DNA from: Porphyra umbilicalis | Taxonomy: Eukaryota > Rhodophyta > Bangiophyceae > Bangiales > Bangiaceae | Assembly: GCA_002049455.2 (NCBI GenBank) | Contig: KV918906.1 | Span: 1-64,000 of the forward strand | DNA length: 64,000 bases | Direction of reading: 5' to 3' | The notes under the pieces: generated by a model | Seen by the model: the letters and a program-made list of their open reading frames with translations, nothing else | Databases searched by the model: none | What the model was told of the DNA's origin: nothing | Position numbers and translations under genes: made by a program | Shown: positions 52,465-63,183 of the stretch, piece after piece | How the letters are laid out: each line of letters opens with the position of its first letter | How positions within the stretch are numbered: position 1 is the stretch's first letter

Positions 52465-54313
52465 GTGTCTGCGGATGCGATGCTGGCGGACCCCGTCGAC
52501 GGCGAAGTTGCCACCGCGGTGGCGGCCCACATGCAGGCGCTGCGGCGCTATCGTCGTCGCATCCGCCGGTCGCGGCTCGGCCGGCGGCGGTATATTGGGT
52601 CGGTGCGTGGCCGCCGGCCGAACAAGCACCGTGATTTTCGATCAGATTTGCGAGCTATTTTGAGGGACTATTTTGGATTGGACGGCTCCCCTCCCGTATA
52701 CGACGAGGCGGACTTTGAGAGACGGTTCCGTGTGCCCCGGTCAGTGTTTTTGCGTATCTACCACGCCGTGAAGCGTCGCCCCTTCTTTGCGCAACGCATT
52801 AACGCGACGGGCAGACCGTAGGCACACCCCTTGCAAAAGGTGGTGGCTGCTTTCCCAGTGATTGCATACGGAGAGGCGCCCGATCGAACTGGTGAATACG
52901 TCCGTTTGTCCACATCGACCATTGCTATGTCTGTTTGAGAGCTTCTACGTTTTATTGTGGATGAGTTTGGTCCGGCTTATTTGCGTCCGCCCACCCCGGC
53001 CGAGCTGGAGCGTATTCTGAAGCGCAATGCGCAACGAGGATTGCCTGGGTGTCTGGGATCGCTGGACTGCAGCCATTGGGAGTGGGCCAACTGCCCCAAG
53101 GCGTTTTCCGGCATGTACCAGAATCGGCGCGGCAAACGCTGTGTGATCATGGAAACTGTTTGTGATGAGGACCTATGGATATGGCATTTTTTTTGTCTGT
53201 TGCCCTGGTTCTCAGAATGACCTCCATGGTATCCATGCTTCCCCTCTGTATTTGTCTGTGACGGGAGGGGAGTGGCCGCCTCGTTCGTTTTCATACAAAG
53301 CTAACGGCACCACCCGCAAGCTCTTGTATTATCTGGTTGATGGAATTCACCCTCCCTTTGCATTTTTCGTTTCTCCGTTCCCCGACCCCTGCACGGTTAC
53401 ACATTGCTTTACACCCCGCACGGCATGTCATCGTCGAGTCAACGGTCACCGTCGCGAAGGCGGTGGCCATTTTACACAATATGGTGACGGAGAAGCGACG
53501 CAATGGGTACGTATCACGCACTCGAATGGCCGCCGCTGCCCAGGCGGCGGCCGGCGGCAGCGGCGGCGGAGACGCAGTCGGTGGCGGAGCCGAGGGCTTG
53601 GGAAACGGGGCTTTTGAGACCCCGGCCGCGGCCAGTGGCGCGGCCGGCGGTGCGGCCGGCGACGGGGTTGGTGGGGGTGGCGGTGGTGGGACGGGTTTGA
53701 TTCCTCATGGTGGTGCTCCCGCCGCCGGTGTTGGCGCAGCCGGCGGCGGAGCTGGCGGTGGTGGGGGTGGTGGGACGGGGTTGATGCCTGATGCTGGCGG
53801 TCCCGCCGCCGGTGTTGGTGCAGCCGGCGGCGGAGCTGGCGGTGGTGGGGGTGGTGGGACGGGGTTGATGCCTGATGCTGGCGGTCCCGCCGCCGGAGTT
53901 GGTGCAGCCGGCGGCGGAGCTGGCGGTGGTGGGGGTGGTGGGAAGGGGTTGATGCCTGGTGGTGGTGGTCCCGACGACAGTGTTGGTGCAGCCGGCGGCG
54001 GGGCTGCTGGCGGTGGGGTCGCTGGGACGGTCTGACGTCAGATGGAGGCAGCCACGCCGCCGGCGGCGGTGCGGCTGGCGGCAGTCCGCAGAGCAATGCG
54101 AAAAGTCTTGGGGGTAGCGACGGGCCGCCGACGGGTCTCGCCGCCCCTGTCATCGCGCCGGACGGCGCGCTTCCTGCCGGAAGGTTTGGTCACGCGATGA
54201 ACGCTTGGGGTGAGGCACGGGACGAGGCGAAGCACGAGCGCCTGAGGCATGACATTGCCGAACACGTGTGGGTCGAAAGGAGTACGCTTCTTGCGCTCTA
54301 CGTGGGAGTATAA
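52465..54313 (+). pseudogene. PIF/Harbinger-type transposase pseudogene
   Basis: ATG 52465 starts a frame with FRSDLRAILRDYFG and RFRVPRSVFLRIYHAV, the usual N-terminal region of plant-transposon-protein (DDE_Tnp_4-like) transposases, ending at a TAG at 52819. From 52957 the catalytic region reads GCLGSLDCSHWEWANCPKAF (first Asp), then METVCDEDLWIWHFF. A T8 run at 53188-53195 breaks the frame, which continues as PGSQNDLHGIHASPLY (second Asp) and LLYYLVDGIHPPFAFF. The region holding the third acidic residue (ERAFGVLQ in relatives) is missing. A later frame has TVAKAVAILHNMVTEKRR, then four Gly-rich 28-residue repeats. The C-terminus, in yet another frame, is EARDEAKHERLRHDIAEHVW, ending with TAA at 54311-54313. 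It acts, or acted, as a nuclear transposase; this copy is dead. Confidence 0.85.
53700..54030 (+). repeat. 84-bp tandem repeat, about four units, in transposase frame
   Basis: CAGCCGGCGG recurs at 53737, 53821, 53905 and 53989, exactly 84 bp apart. The in-frame repeat is about GGGGTGLMPDAGGPAAGVGA plus AGGGAGGG, 28 residues. The period keeps the reading frame. Confidence 0.9.
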
Positions 54314-54619
54314 AAGTTGTTTTTTTTCCCTGCTGCGCAGGGTTTTTTTCTCCTTCGATACTGTCGTCAGGAGGGGATCTTTTAGAAATTGATCCTTCCC
54401 GTCGGCGGCCTTGGCAGCGGCGAAGGCGGTGTCTCTTGTGCCGGCGGCCTCCCCGCCGGCAGTACAGGAGCGGGTGGCGGGACTGTCGTACCCTGCCGCC
54501 GGAACTAGATGGGCCGGCGGCGGATCCTGCATTGATTGTGGCAGACCCGCCGCCGGCGTTGACGAGACCGGCAGCGGGCGTGTGGGGCCTGGCGAGGAGG
54601 TGGCTGTCAGCGCTGGCGT

Positions 54620-55800
54620 TCGTCTGAGCGGCGGCGGCGCTGCGTGTTGGGGGGGATGCTGGACAGGGTCGACGACTCAGTGTGACTGCCCCGCCGCCGG
54701 CGTTGGCGAGACCGGCGGCGCACGTGTGGGGCGGGCATGGGAAGGGGAGGATTGCCGCCGGCGTTGGTATGGCGGGCAGCAGCACTGCGTGTGGGGGGTC
54801 GTGGGCGGGCAAGGGATGCAACTAGCTGCGACTGGCCCGCCGCCGGAGGTGGCGAGACCGGCGGAGGGCGTGCCGGGCCGGGAGGGGCGCTGGTGTGTTG
54901 CCGCCGGCGATTGTGCGGCCGGCGGCGGCTATTTGGCGGGTCGGGTTGCCGCCGGCGTCGGTATGGCCGGCGGCGGCTCTGCGTGTTGGGGGCGGCGGGG
55001 GCAAGGGAGGCGTCCACTTGATACTGTTCCGCCGCCGGTGTCGGCAAGACGGGCGGCGCGTGCTCGGGGCGGCCATGTGGCGGGGCGGGTTTCCGCCGGC
55101 GTCGGTATGGCCGGCGGTGGCTCTGCGTGTTGGGGGGGCGGGCGGGCGAGGGAGGCGTCCACTTGTTACTGGTCCGCCGCCTGCGTCCACAAGACCGGCG
55201 GCGCGTGCTGGGGGCGGCCATGTGGCGGGGCGCGTTGCCGCCGGCGTCTGAATGGCCGGCGGCGGCTCTGCGTGTTAAGGGGGGTGGGCAATCCAGGGAG
55301 GCGTCCACTTGCTTCTGCTCCGCCGCCCGCGTCGGCAAGACCGGCGGCGCGTGCTGGGGGCGGCCATGTGGCGGGGCGCGTTGCTGCCGGCGTCCGTATG
55401 GCCGGCGGCGGCTCTGCGTGTTGGGGGGGGCGGGCGGGCAAAGGAGGCGTCCACTTGTTTCTGCTCCGCCGCCGGCGTCGGCAAGACCGGCGGCGCGTGC
55501 TCGGGGCGGGCATCGTGCGGGGCGGGCTGCCGCCGGCGTTGGTATGGCCGGCGGCGGCTCTGCGTGTTGGGGGGGTGACAAGCAAGGCAGGCAACTAGCT
55601 GTGCCTGGTCCGCTGCCGGAGTTGGCAAGACCGGCGACGGGAGTGTCGGGCGGGGAGGGGCGCTTGTGTGCTGCCTCCGGCGTTTGTGCGGCTGGCGGCG
55701 GCCATTTGGCGGGGCGGGTTGCCGCCGGCGTCGGTATGGCCGGCGGCGGCTCTGCATGTTGAGGGGGGCGGGCGAGTAAGTGAGGGGAATAGAGTCTAGT
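54620..55800. repeat. GC-rich tandem array, about 145-bp period
   Basis: GTATGGCCGGCGGCGGCTCT-type words recur at 54962, 55106, 55251, 55397, 55543 and 55735, with weaker earlier units near 54630 and 54768. Most spacings are 144-146 bp and two are about 192 bp. Each unit also has GGAGGCGTCCACTTG or a relative, and GGCAAGACCGGCGGCGCGTG. It lies between the two convergent Harbinger genes. The period is not a multiple of three, so the open frames are shadows. Confidence 0.85.
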
Positions 55801-56094
55801 GGCCCGTCGCCGCCGTTGGCGAGACCGGCGGCAGGTGTTTGGAGCGCGGAGGGGACCGGATGTGTTGCTGTGTTGCCGCCGGCTTTCGTGGGCCGACATG
55901 AGCGGGGGTTGTAGCGCCCGTCGGCGGTGTTTGTGCGAGGATATCTTCAGTGGCCGGAAGTGCAGGGGATCCACGAAGAGTGTTGCGCAATCGTGGTAGG
56001 ATGCCTGGTGCACAGAAGTAGGAAAAAAAACCCTGCCCAACGGCGAAAAAAACCAGTTGGCACGCTACAGAACAAAGCACATACACGTCGAACA

Positions 56095-57504
56095 CTACAG
56101 GGACTCGGAATGGTCATCTTCCCCACCGGACTCCTCAACAGCACAGTCGGCGTCGTCCGCCGCCTTGTTGTGGTGCATGGGCACCAAGTACACCTCATCG
56201 TCGTCTTCCAAGGTAGTCGACGCGGCAGCAAGTGCCGCCGCCGCCTTCGCCTGCTTCGTCACCCGGGACCGAGCGCCATGGCTCGGCGTGCCTCGGTGTG
56301 TCGTCTTGGGAACAGGAGCTGTCGACGCAGGCGCCGCCGGCGTGTTGTCCCCAGACGCCGGCGGAGATTGCACTTCGGACTCGACTGCCGCCGGCTTGTT
56401 GCCGACCGGCGGCGGTGGATGCACCCCCGACACGGCCGCCGGTGCGGTCGACGACCCCGCGTGCACCTCGAACTCGACTTCCGCCTGCTTGTTACCGACC
56501 GGCGGCGGCGGATGCTTCTACGACACGGCCGCCGGTGCGGTCGACGACCCCCCGTCCGTCCCCAAGGCGGCGGCCGTCCCCGCCGGACCCGACGACATCG
56601 CCGGCGGGGACTTGGACGAGTTCGTCCCAGCCGCCGCCACCAGCTTTCGCGCGTGCATCTTGCGGAACGCAATCGCCTCGGGGGTGTCGCGCATCTCAGC
56701 GGTGTTGAAAAACGCCACAGTTGTCCGCTCCGTGGTTGCCCGCGCCAGCGCCAGCAGAGCGTCCGAGCTGTCCTTAAGCGTCCGCGACGCTCGGATGTCT
56801 TCACTTATCTCCCGCTTAGCCGCCTTGGAACCGCGCGGACGTGACTGGAAGGCACCCGCCGGCGGCGGCCCGTTCTCCTCCTCGTCAGAGTCGCTTGGGG
56901 AGGCACGGCCGCCGGCAGACGCGATGGAGGAGCCGGCGCCGCCAGCGCCGCCGTCTGCGGCGGCGGCCCCGGCGGCGCCACTAAACTTGTCAACGTGGCT
57001 CAACACCCGCCAACACGGTACGCACGGGCAGGTAGTCTGCTTGGCCTTTCGCTTCGTTGTCTTTCCCTTCGCCTTGTCAGACGCACGGTCCTTCCGCATC
57101 GCCTCGTAGATGTTGAGCCCGCAAAAGCGCGCCACAGCGGCGCTGATCAAGTCCTCGTCGCTCGGGTTGCCTGTCAGCGACAGCCGCTTAACGGCCAGGT
57201 AGTGGGAGCCAAACTCGCTCACCTCCCTCTGGATCTCCTTCCACTGCTTCTGCACCCCCCCGACACCGCGCTCAGTGCGCCGTCGCGCGCCAGGGCGACC
57301 GGCAAGTAAGCGCTTCCATTCTGCGACCACCTCCGCCCAAAAAGTTGTCCCAGTCTGGTCCAAACCCTTCACAGCGTCCAATGATGTAGACAGATAGGCC
57401 CTGCTGAGGGCCACCCGCTCCTCGTCCGTCCAGCCAAGCCCAGTCCCCATGGCAGCCGGCGCGTAGGTGGCGGCAAACAGGTCGGCGCCCTCACCGCCAT
57501 CCAC
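56095..57504 (-). pseudogene. Harbinger-associated Myb/SANT-like DNA-binding protein, one nonsense codon
   Basis: The frame from ATG 57504 runs about 470 codons to 56095 with one TAG at 56518-56520 (residue about 329). Residues about 24-110 (GLGWTDEERVALSRAYLSTS, TGTTFWAEVVAEWKRLL, then VGGVQKQWKEIQREVSEFGS) match the trihelix/Myb-like proteins paired with PIF/Harbinger transposases. PCWRVLSHVDKFSG, at about 165, is the family's usual end of the domain. Residues about 210-320 are helical and charged, and beyond the TAG lies an acidic tail (TTLEDDDEVYLVPMHH). The TAG lies in one of two about 40-residue repeats (SSTAPAAVS, HPPPPVGNK), the other copy being intact. In known pairs this protein brings the transposase to the nucleus and to the transposon ends. 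It faces the transposase at 52.4-54.3 kb, consistent with one element. Confidence 0.8.
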
Positions 57505-57545
57505 AGGTGGCGAAGAAGGCAGGTAACGCCCGCCCCGGCGGCCGC

Positions 57546-60081
57546 CTAGACGGACGTGCCACCGCCGCCGGCAGATGATGCGCCGTCGCCGGCTGGCGGT
57601 GGTCGCGCAGCAGCCTGCGGCACTTGCAAGTCAGTGCGGCGGGCGTCGCCGCCGGTACCGGCGGCCGGCGATGCGCCGCCGCCGGCTAGCGGTGGTCGGG
57701 CAGCAGCCGGCGGCACCTGTCCGTCGGTGCGGCGCGCGTCGCCACCGTTACCGGCGGCCGGTGATGCACCGCCGCCAGCTAGAAGCGATCCGCCGCCGCC
57801 GGCGAGCGGGGATGAAGCATTAGCCGGCGGCACTTGTCCTTCGGTGCGGCTCGCGTCGCCGCCGGTACCTGCGGCCAGTGATGCGCCGCCGCCGGCTCGA
57901 CGCGATCCGCCGCCGCCGGCGAGTGGGGACGGAGCACGAGCCGGCGGCACTTGCCTGTCGGGGCGAGGCGCGTCGCCGCCGGTACCGGCGGCCGGTGATG
58001 CGCCGCCGCCGGCTAGCGGCGACTTGGCAGCAGCCGGCGGCGCCGGTCCGTCACGGCCGGGCTCGTCGCCGCTGGTTCCGGCGGCCGGTGATGAGCCGCC
58101 GCCGGCCCGAGGCGATCTGTCGCCGCCGGCGAGTGGGGATGGCGCACGAGCCGGCGGTACCTGTCGGTCGATGCACGGCGCCGCCGTTGGTACAGGCGAC
58201 CGCTGATGAGTCGCCGACGGCTAGCAGTGGTCGGGCAGCAGCGGGCGGCACTTGTCCGTCGGTGCGGCGCGCGTTGCCGCCGGTACCGGCGGCCGATGAT
58301 GTGCCGCCGCGAGCTCGACGCGATCCGCCGCCGCCGGCCAGTGGGGATGGAGCACGAGCCGGCGGCATTTCTCCGTCGGGGCGGGGCGCGTCGCCGCCAG
58401 TACCGGCGGCCGGTGATGCGCCGCCGCCGGCTAGCGGCGATTGGGCAGCAGCCGGCGGCGCTGATCCGTCACAGGCCCGAGGCGATCCGCCGCCGCCGGC
58501 GAGTGGGGATGGAGCACAGGCCGGCCACACTTGTCCGTCGGTGCGAAGCGCGTCGCCGCCGGTACCGGCGACTGCTGATGAGCCGCCGCCGGCGAGCGGG
58601 GACGAATCACCAGCCGGTGGCACTTGTCCGTCAGTGCGGCGCGCGTCGCCGCCGTTACCGGCGGCCGGTGACGCGCCGCCGCCGGCTAGCGGTGTTCGGG
58701 AAGAAGCCGGCGGCACTTGTCCGTTCGCGCGGGGCCCGTCGCCGCCCGTCCCGGCGGCCGGTGATGCACCGCCGCCGGCTCAAGGCGATCCGCCGCCGCC
58801 GGCGAGCGGGAATGGAGCAGCTGCCGGCGGCACATGTCCGTCTGTGCGGCGCGCGTCGCCGCCAGTACCGGCGGCCGGTGATGCGCCGCCGCCGGCTAGC
58901 GGCGATTGCGCAGCAGCCAGCGCCGCTGGTCCGTCGTCTAAGTGCCCCCGACGCGCACCGTAGCCGCCGGCGTCCGGAAGTCTGGCACCGACCGGCGGCT
59001 GCCAATTGTCGCGGATCGGCTTAAAGTCGCCGGCCTTGGCGGGTCCTCCACCCGGCGGCCCCCAGTTGTTGTAGGGTCCCGCGTGGCCGCCAGCTTGACG
59101 ACTTGCGTGACCTCCCGGCGGCCCCCAGTTGTCTTGGCGTGCCGCGTGGCCGCGAGATTGACGACTCGCTTTACCTCCCGGCGGCCACCAGTTGTCGTGG
59201 CGTGCTGTGTGGCCTCCGGCTTGACTACTTTCTTAGCCACCCGGCGGCCACCAATCCTCGCTAAGTGGCCCAAAGCCGCCGGGCTGATCGGGACGCTGCC
59301 CGCCCGGCGGCACCCAGTTCCGCCTCGGTGAAGGCTGGCGATAGGGAGGGAAATCACCGCCGCCGTAGCCGCTGGGCTCTTGAGCTTCTTGATCTTGACA
59401 GCCCAGCGGCGCCCACACGTTGCGGCGCGGAGATCCGTCCCTGTCCCGCGAGTCCCATCCCCGGCCGCCGTACTCGTGGTCTGGTTGGAACGGCGGGTCC
59501 CACTGGCCGCCGGCTTGAGACGACCGATCAGCCGGCGACGCCCAGCCACAGCGGCGAGGAGAAACTCGACGGCCACCCGCATCCCACCCCCGACCGCCGT
59601 GTCCGGCGTTGCTGTCGGGCGGTTGCTCCCAACGGCCGCCGGCTGGATTGTCCTGCCAGGGAGCCTGCGGCACCCACTCGTCACGCGGCGGCAGCGACGC
59701 GCGTCCCGCTCCCGCGCCCAAATGTCCGCCACCTTGGTTGGGATCAGTGCTTGGTCGCGGCCCCCAGCTGCCGCGCGTCGGCTGTGACGACCGTCCCGCC
59801 CCCCCGACCCAATTGCCGCCGCCCTTGTTTGGTGTAGGGTTAGGCGGCGGCATCCAGGCGCCGCCGGCTACAGGCGGTCCTTGGCCAGCCGGCGGCGCAC
59901 AGTTATCAGACACAGGAAGTGCGGGCCCCCCGCGTGGCGGGGCCGACGTTGAGCACGGTGGGAAACCTGCGAGATGGCAAGAGCAGGTGAACCGTGCAAG
60001 CACCGCGAGCCGCTCTTGATGGCGACGACGCCGGGCACGGCGACGTTCCGTGTCGCGCTCCCGGTCCGGCTTACGGGCCAT
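57546..60081 (-). pseudogene. Gly/Trp/Pro repeat protein, broken frame
   Basis: From ATG 60081 (MARKPDRERDTERRRARRRR, a basic start) one minus frame continues to a TAA at 59233-59235. It then stays open through a TGA near 58778 to about 58170, where the reading passes to the frame ending at 57546. Residues about 75-300 contain irregular repeats of the type Gly-Gly-x-Trp-x-Pro-Pro (NWVPPGGQRPDQPGG, DNWWPPGG, NWGPPGG). Further on they give way to PLAGGGASPAAGTGGDARRT-type repeats of 30-43 residues with VPPAAA. Both intact stops replace codons that are sense in neighbouring units. It ends 42 bp upstream of the Myb-like gene, in the same orientation. The function is unknown; it could be a third product of the Harbinger element or a host repeat protein. 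The frame upstream of 60081 looks non-coding. Confidence 0.45.
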
Positions 60082-61904
60082 GCTCGGGAAGGGGGGGGGG
60101 GAAGGAGGCCGGCTTCTGAAGGCCGGGTGTGGATACGGGGACAAGGGGGGAGTGGTGGCCAGAGCACACGGGCGCGCCGCCGGACCTCGCGGTATACCTG
60201 CTGCGTGCCGGTTGGAAGAGGCGCGCGCGGAAGGAAAGAAGGAAAGAATCAGCGCGAGAGGGGCAGGCGGAGGGGGGGGAGCCGCCGGCGTCTCACGCTC
60301 AGGCACGCCGGCGGCAAGCACGTGATCGGTGGCGCACAGGCGGTCGTTGGGGAGAGAGGGCGGGAGGGCGTCGCGCTCCCGCAAGCTGCGCCAGTGCTCG
60401 AGCGTGCCCGGGGGTCCCAGCGACCTCTTGCGCGCTGGACGAAGGGGCGGGGCAGGGCGCAGAGCGCAGCGGGCCCAAAACACACGAGGTGTCTTCGAGG
60501 GCGCACGAGGTGCGACACAACCCCCGGGTGACGCCTCCCCAGCCGCAATCCACCGCGCGGCGCAGCACACGAAGCGGGGTGGACCGACGCGCGCACACCG
60601 TCTGCGGTGTCCCGCGCGCCCTCCACGGCCCCACCGGTTCCGGAAAAGGGTCGCACCGCCTCCCGATCCGCAGTGGTCACGGGGTGGCCCCAAATGACCG
60701 GTTGTGCGGGAGGGGGGCACACAGGACACTGGAAGCAACACAATCTGATCACGGGCCGGCCAACCCCTCGCCGCGTCGGGTCCGCCTCCCACCTGAGTTT
60801 TTCTGAAACAAACCCGCGAGCCAATGACAAGACTCCCTACACATCCAATATTTTCAATATTTCCCCATGTCAAGCAAACAAATCGTGAGACTGGTTGCGG
60901 GATCGGACCAGTTTTCTGGCGTCGGACCAGCGACACTGCCCGAATGGATTTTTGCACCAGCCCGCCTTCAGGGCCTGCCGACGCCTGGTCCAACCCATGG
61001 CGTCGGCCACCGTTGCTTTTGGAAGCAACCGAAAGGCGGTTCGGAACGAACCGCGTGGTCCTCGACTCGGGCTCGTCGCGACAGCGCATCGCATCACGCA
61101 CCCGTTCAGGGGACCTCGACCGACGCGAGCACCTCTCTTGTGTCCCGTGAGACTCGGGTCTGAGACAAGTGTGCCAAGTTTCTCCCGCCGTGCTGACTCT
61201 GGACGCGTCGTGCGACCACTTCGTCCGATGTTCACGATTTGTGTCTCTCTATTTCAGACGTGTGTGCCAAAAGTGGCTTTTATTGACGCGATTTGGAAGG
61301 TTCCACTGGGATCATAGACACTTTGTCTCACGATCTCTTCCGCACGGCAGCCTTTTCGTCAGGTGTGTATTGGCATCGAGACTGCTTCACGATATGCACG
61401 AATTTCGACCACTTGAGGACGAACGTTGCTGGGCGCGCATCCCCCATCTTGCTTTCCCCATCTGGTGATCATGTAGCCCTTGTTTCCGCTAACTCCAGGA
61501 GGGCAGAGGGCCCTCTTGGATGAGAAAAATGGGAGGCCGCTCACCGCCCTCCACGTAAGCAAACGTGGCATATTCCGTTTGGGGTTTCAGAACTTGGGGG
61601 AGACATGTTTGGGTGTGCTCTTACTACAGCTAAAGGTGGGCTGATGGTTTTTGAAACCATGAACGATAATCATTGATAATTATTGAATAAACAAATCATC
61701 AATGATGATTTCGTCCAAATCTTACAACCCTGGCGGCAGGCGGCCGGGACGCTGCCGTCGCGCGCGCACCTGACGCCGCCAAGGAGAGGCATCCGACGCG
61801 GACGCAAAAGCGGTGCGTCAAAGTTTGGCGTCGCGTCTAGGGTTGGTACATTCCCCCCCATGTTTTCTCGGCGTGATGTGATCATGTGAAAATTTGCGAT
61901 ACAG
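60082..61904. other. unassigned DNA
   Basis: The frame 61101-60082 on minus is open but Arg/Pro-rich without motifs. From 60800 the sequence returns to average GC. A short AT-rich stretch with ATAATTATTGAATAAAC lies at 61670-61700. No gene is recognised. Confidence 0.35.
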
Positions 61905-61906
61905 TA

Positions 61907-62037
61907 CAGTGCGTTCTCGTTATAAGAGAATCGTTTACAAAAGAATATGGGTCGCGAGTCTTCCTTTCCAGCCCGTGTGGGCCACTTTTTCTTCATATTG
62001 AGCCGAATCAGCTGTCTCGTGTAGCGAGAACGCACTG
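61907..62037. mobile_element. 131-bp MITE, CAGTGCGTTCTCG ends
   Basis: Ends CAGTGCGTTCTCG and inverted CGAGAACGCACTG, with TA at 61905-61906 and 62038-62039. The arms extend imperfectly inwards. It is a short Tc1/mariner-like or pogo-like MITE without coding capacity. Confidence 0.85.
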
Positions 62038-62145
62038 TATAAATAGTATGGCTGATCACGCACATTTCCGATCAATGCGCCCAATATACTGTGAAGTAGC
62101 TCCCCATTGTCATGCTAGAAGCCCTCGTGTATAATACTTTCACTA

Positions 62146-62586
62146 TTGCTGATCCCCCAATTCTGTCCTCATCGATCAGCAACGGTTCCTGGACGTACGG
62201 TTCTTGTAGAACGGGCCAGCCATTGGTCAAGAGTACTTGCAAACAGCTGCTAAGCACGAATCTGAGACGTTCTATTGGCTCTCCAACGGCCAGTTCCGTG
62301 CAGATTCAAGATTCTTCTTTTTCTTCAGATTTTCTTCCGATCCAGTCCGCGTCAGATGGGCAACGGGCCCGCAATCGTTGCAATATCGAGATTTTCTGGG
62401 AGATACGCAGAAAAGTGCAGAAAAACGAAGGCGTCGAATGTGCGATCGGGGGCCTTGCGGGCACATTCTGTAATTATCGGGCCCGGTATGCGCTGCTGTC
62501 CGTCTGATCGACCAATCGCATGTCTCCATTCCTTGCTGTTCCACTACCGTTCCGGGTCGATGAGGACAAAATTGGGGGATCGGCAA
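62146..62586. mobile_element. TTGCTGATCC MITE, copy D (diverged)
   Basis: A 441-bp element with ends TTGCTGATCCCCCAATTCTG and inverted CAAAATTGGGGGATCGGCAA, TA at 62144-62145 and 62587-62588. The terminal repeats extend to TCCTCATCGA. The interior differs from copies A-C, so it is a subfamily or a related element with similar ends. Confidence 0.8.
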
Positions 62587-62588
62587 TA

Positions 62589-63050
62589 CGGTGTATCACA
62601 GCGAGCAGATCAGGCGCGTAGTCCCGACCGTCCACAAGCGTCGTTCATCGGGGATGGTGCGGTGCCGCGCCGCTTCTGTATCCGTATACGTCCTACTATC
62701 CGTCCGACACCAATTCTTAGCAACTGGCCTCTGATGAAGGCTTAATGTTATCCCCACCGGAAAATAAAAATATGACTCGCCTCAGGAGAGTCTGGCGGGG
62801 TCGGCGGTTTTTTCTGTTTCCGCTGGGGCGCTTCCGTTCTTCTACTGGAAAATGCACCCAAGAAAATGTCTGCACCAGTTCTTGACACAATGATTTCTCA
62901 TATATGAACAGCTCGGAATCGCACATTACAGTCAGAAAAACTTAGTATGAACAGAGTGTTTGATCATCTGGAGCCCCGAGTTTCCATCCTTGTGTCGCCT
63001 TCCACCACACGAAGGAGCTGTGTGGACAGCGAAGGGAGCGCGCGTAGCTC
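62589..63050. other. unassigned spacer
   Basis: No gene or element is resolved. Confidence 0.4.
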
Positions 63051-63052
63051 TA

Positions 63053-63181
63053 TTGTGCTTCTCACAAAAACTGGATCCGCAACATCCGCTTCAGCATCAT
63101 GAACCGCCCCCTGAGCCAATGAAACAGTGATTTTGCAACGGAAGCTGATGCACCGAGGTCCAGTTTTTGTGAGAAGCACAA
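63053..63181. mobile_element. 129-bp MITE, TTGTGCTTCTCACAAAAACT ends
   Basis: Near-perfect inverted ends of about 23 bp (TTGTGCTTCTCACAAAAACT and its inverse), with TA at 63051-63052 and 63182-63183. The ends differ from those of the other MITEs here, so it is a separate family seen once. Confidence 0.85.
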
Positions 63182-63183
63182 TA

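Noticed and set aside
57556..58963. Plus-strand Pro/Ala repeat frames over the same region
   Set aside because: The minus frame joins smoothly to the Trp-rich part and to a plausible start, while the plus frames have no start or continuation.
59233..61101. 622-codon minus frame starting at 61101
   Set aside because: The first 340 codons are Arg/Pro-rich without repeats and cross a composition change; the repeat protein more plausibly begins at ATG 60081.
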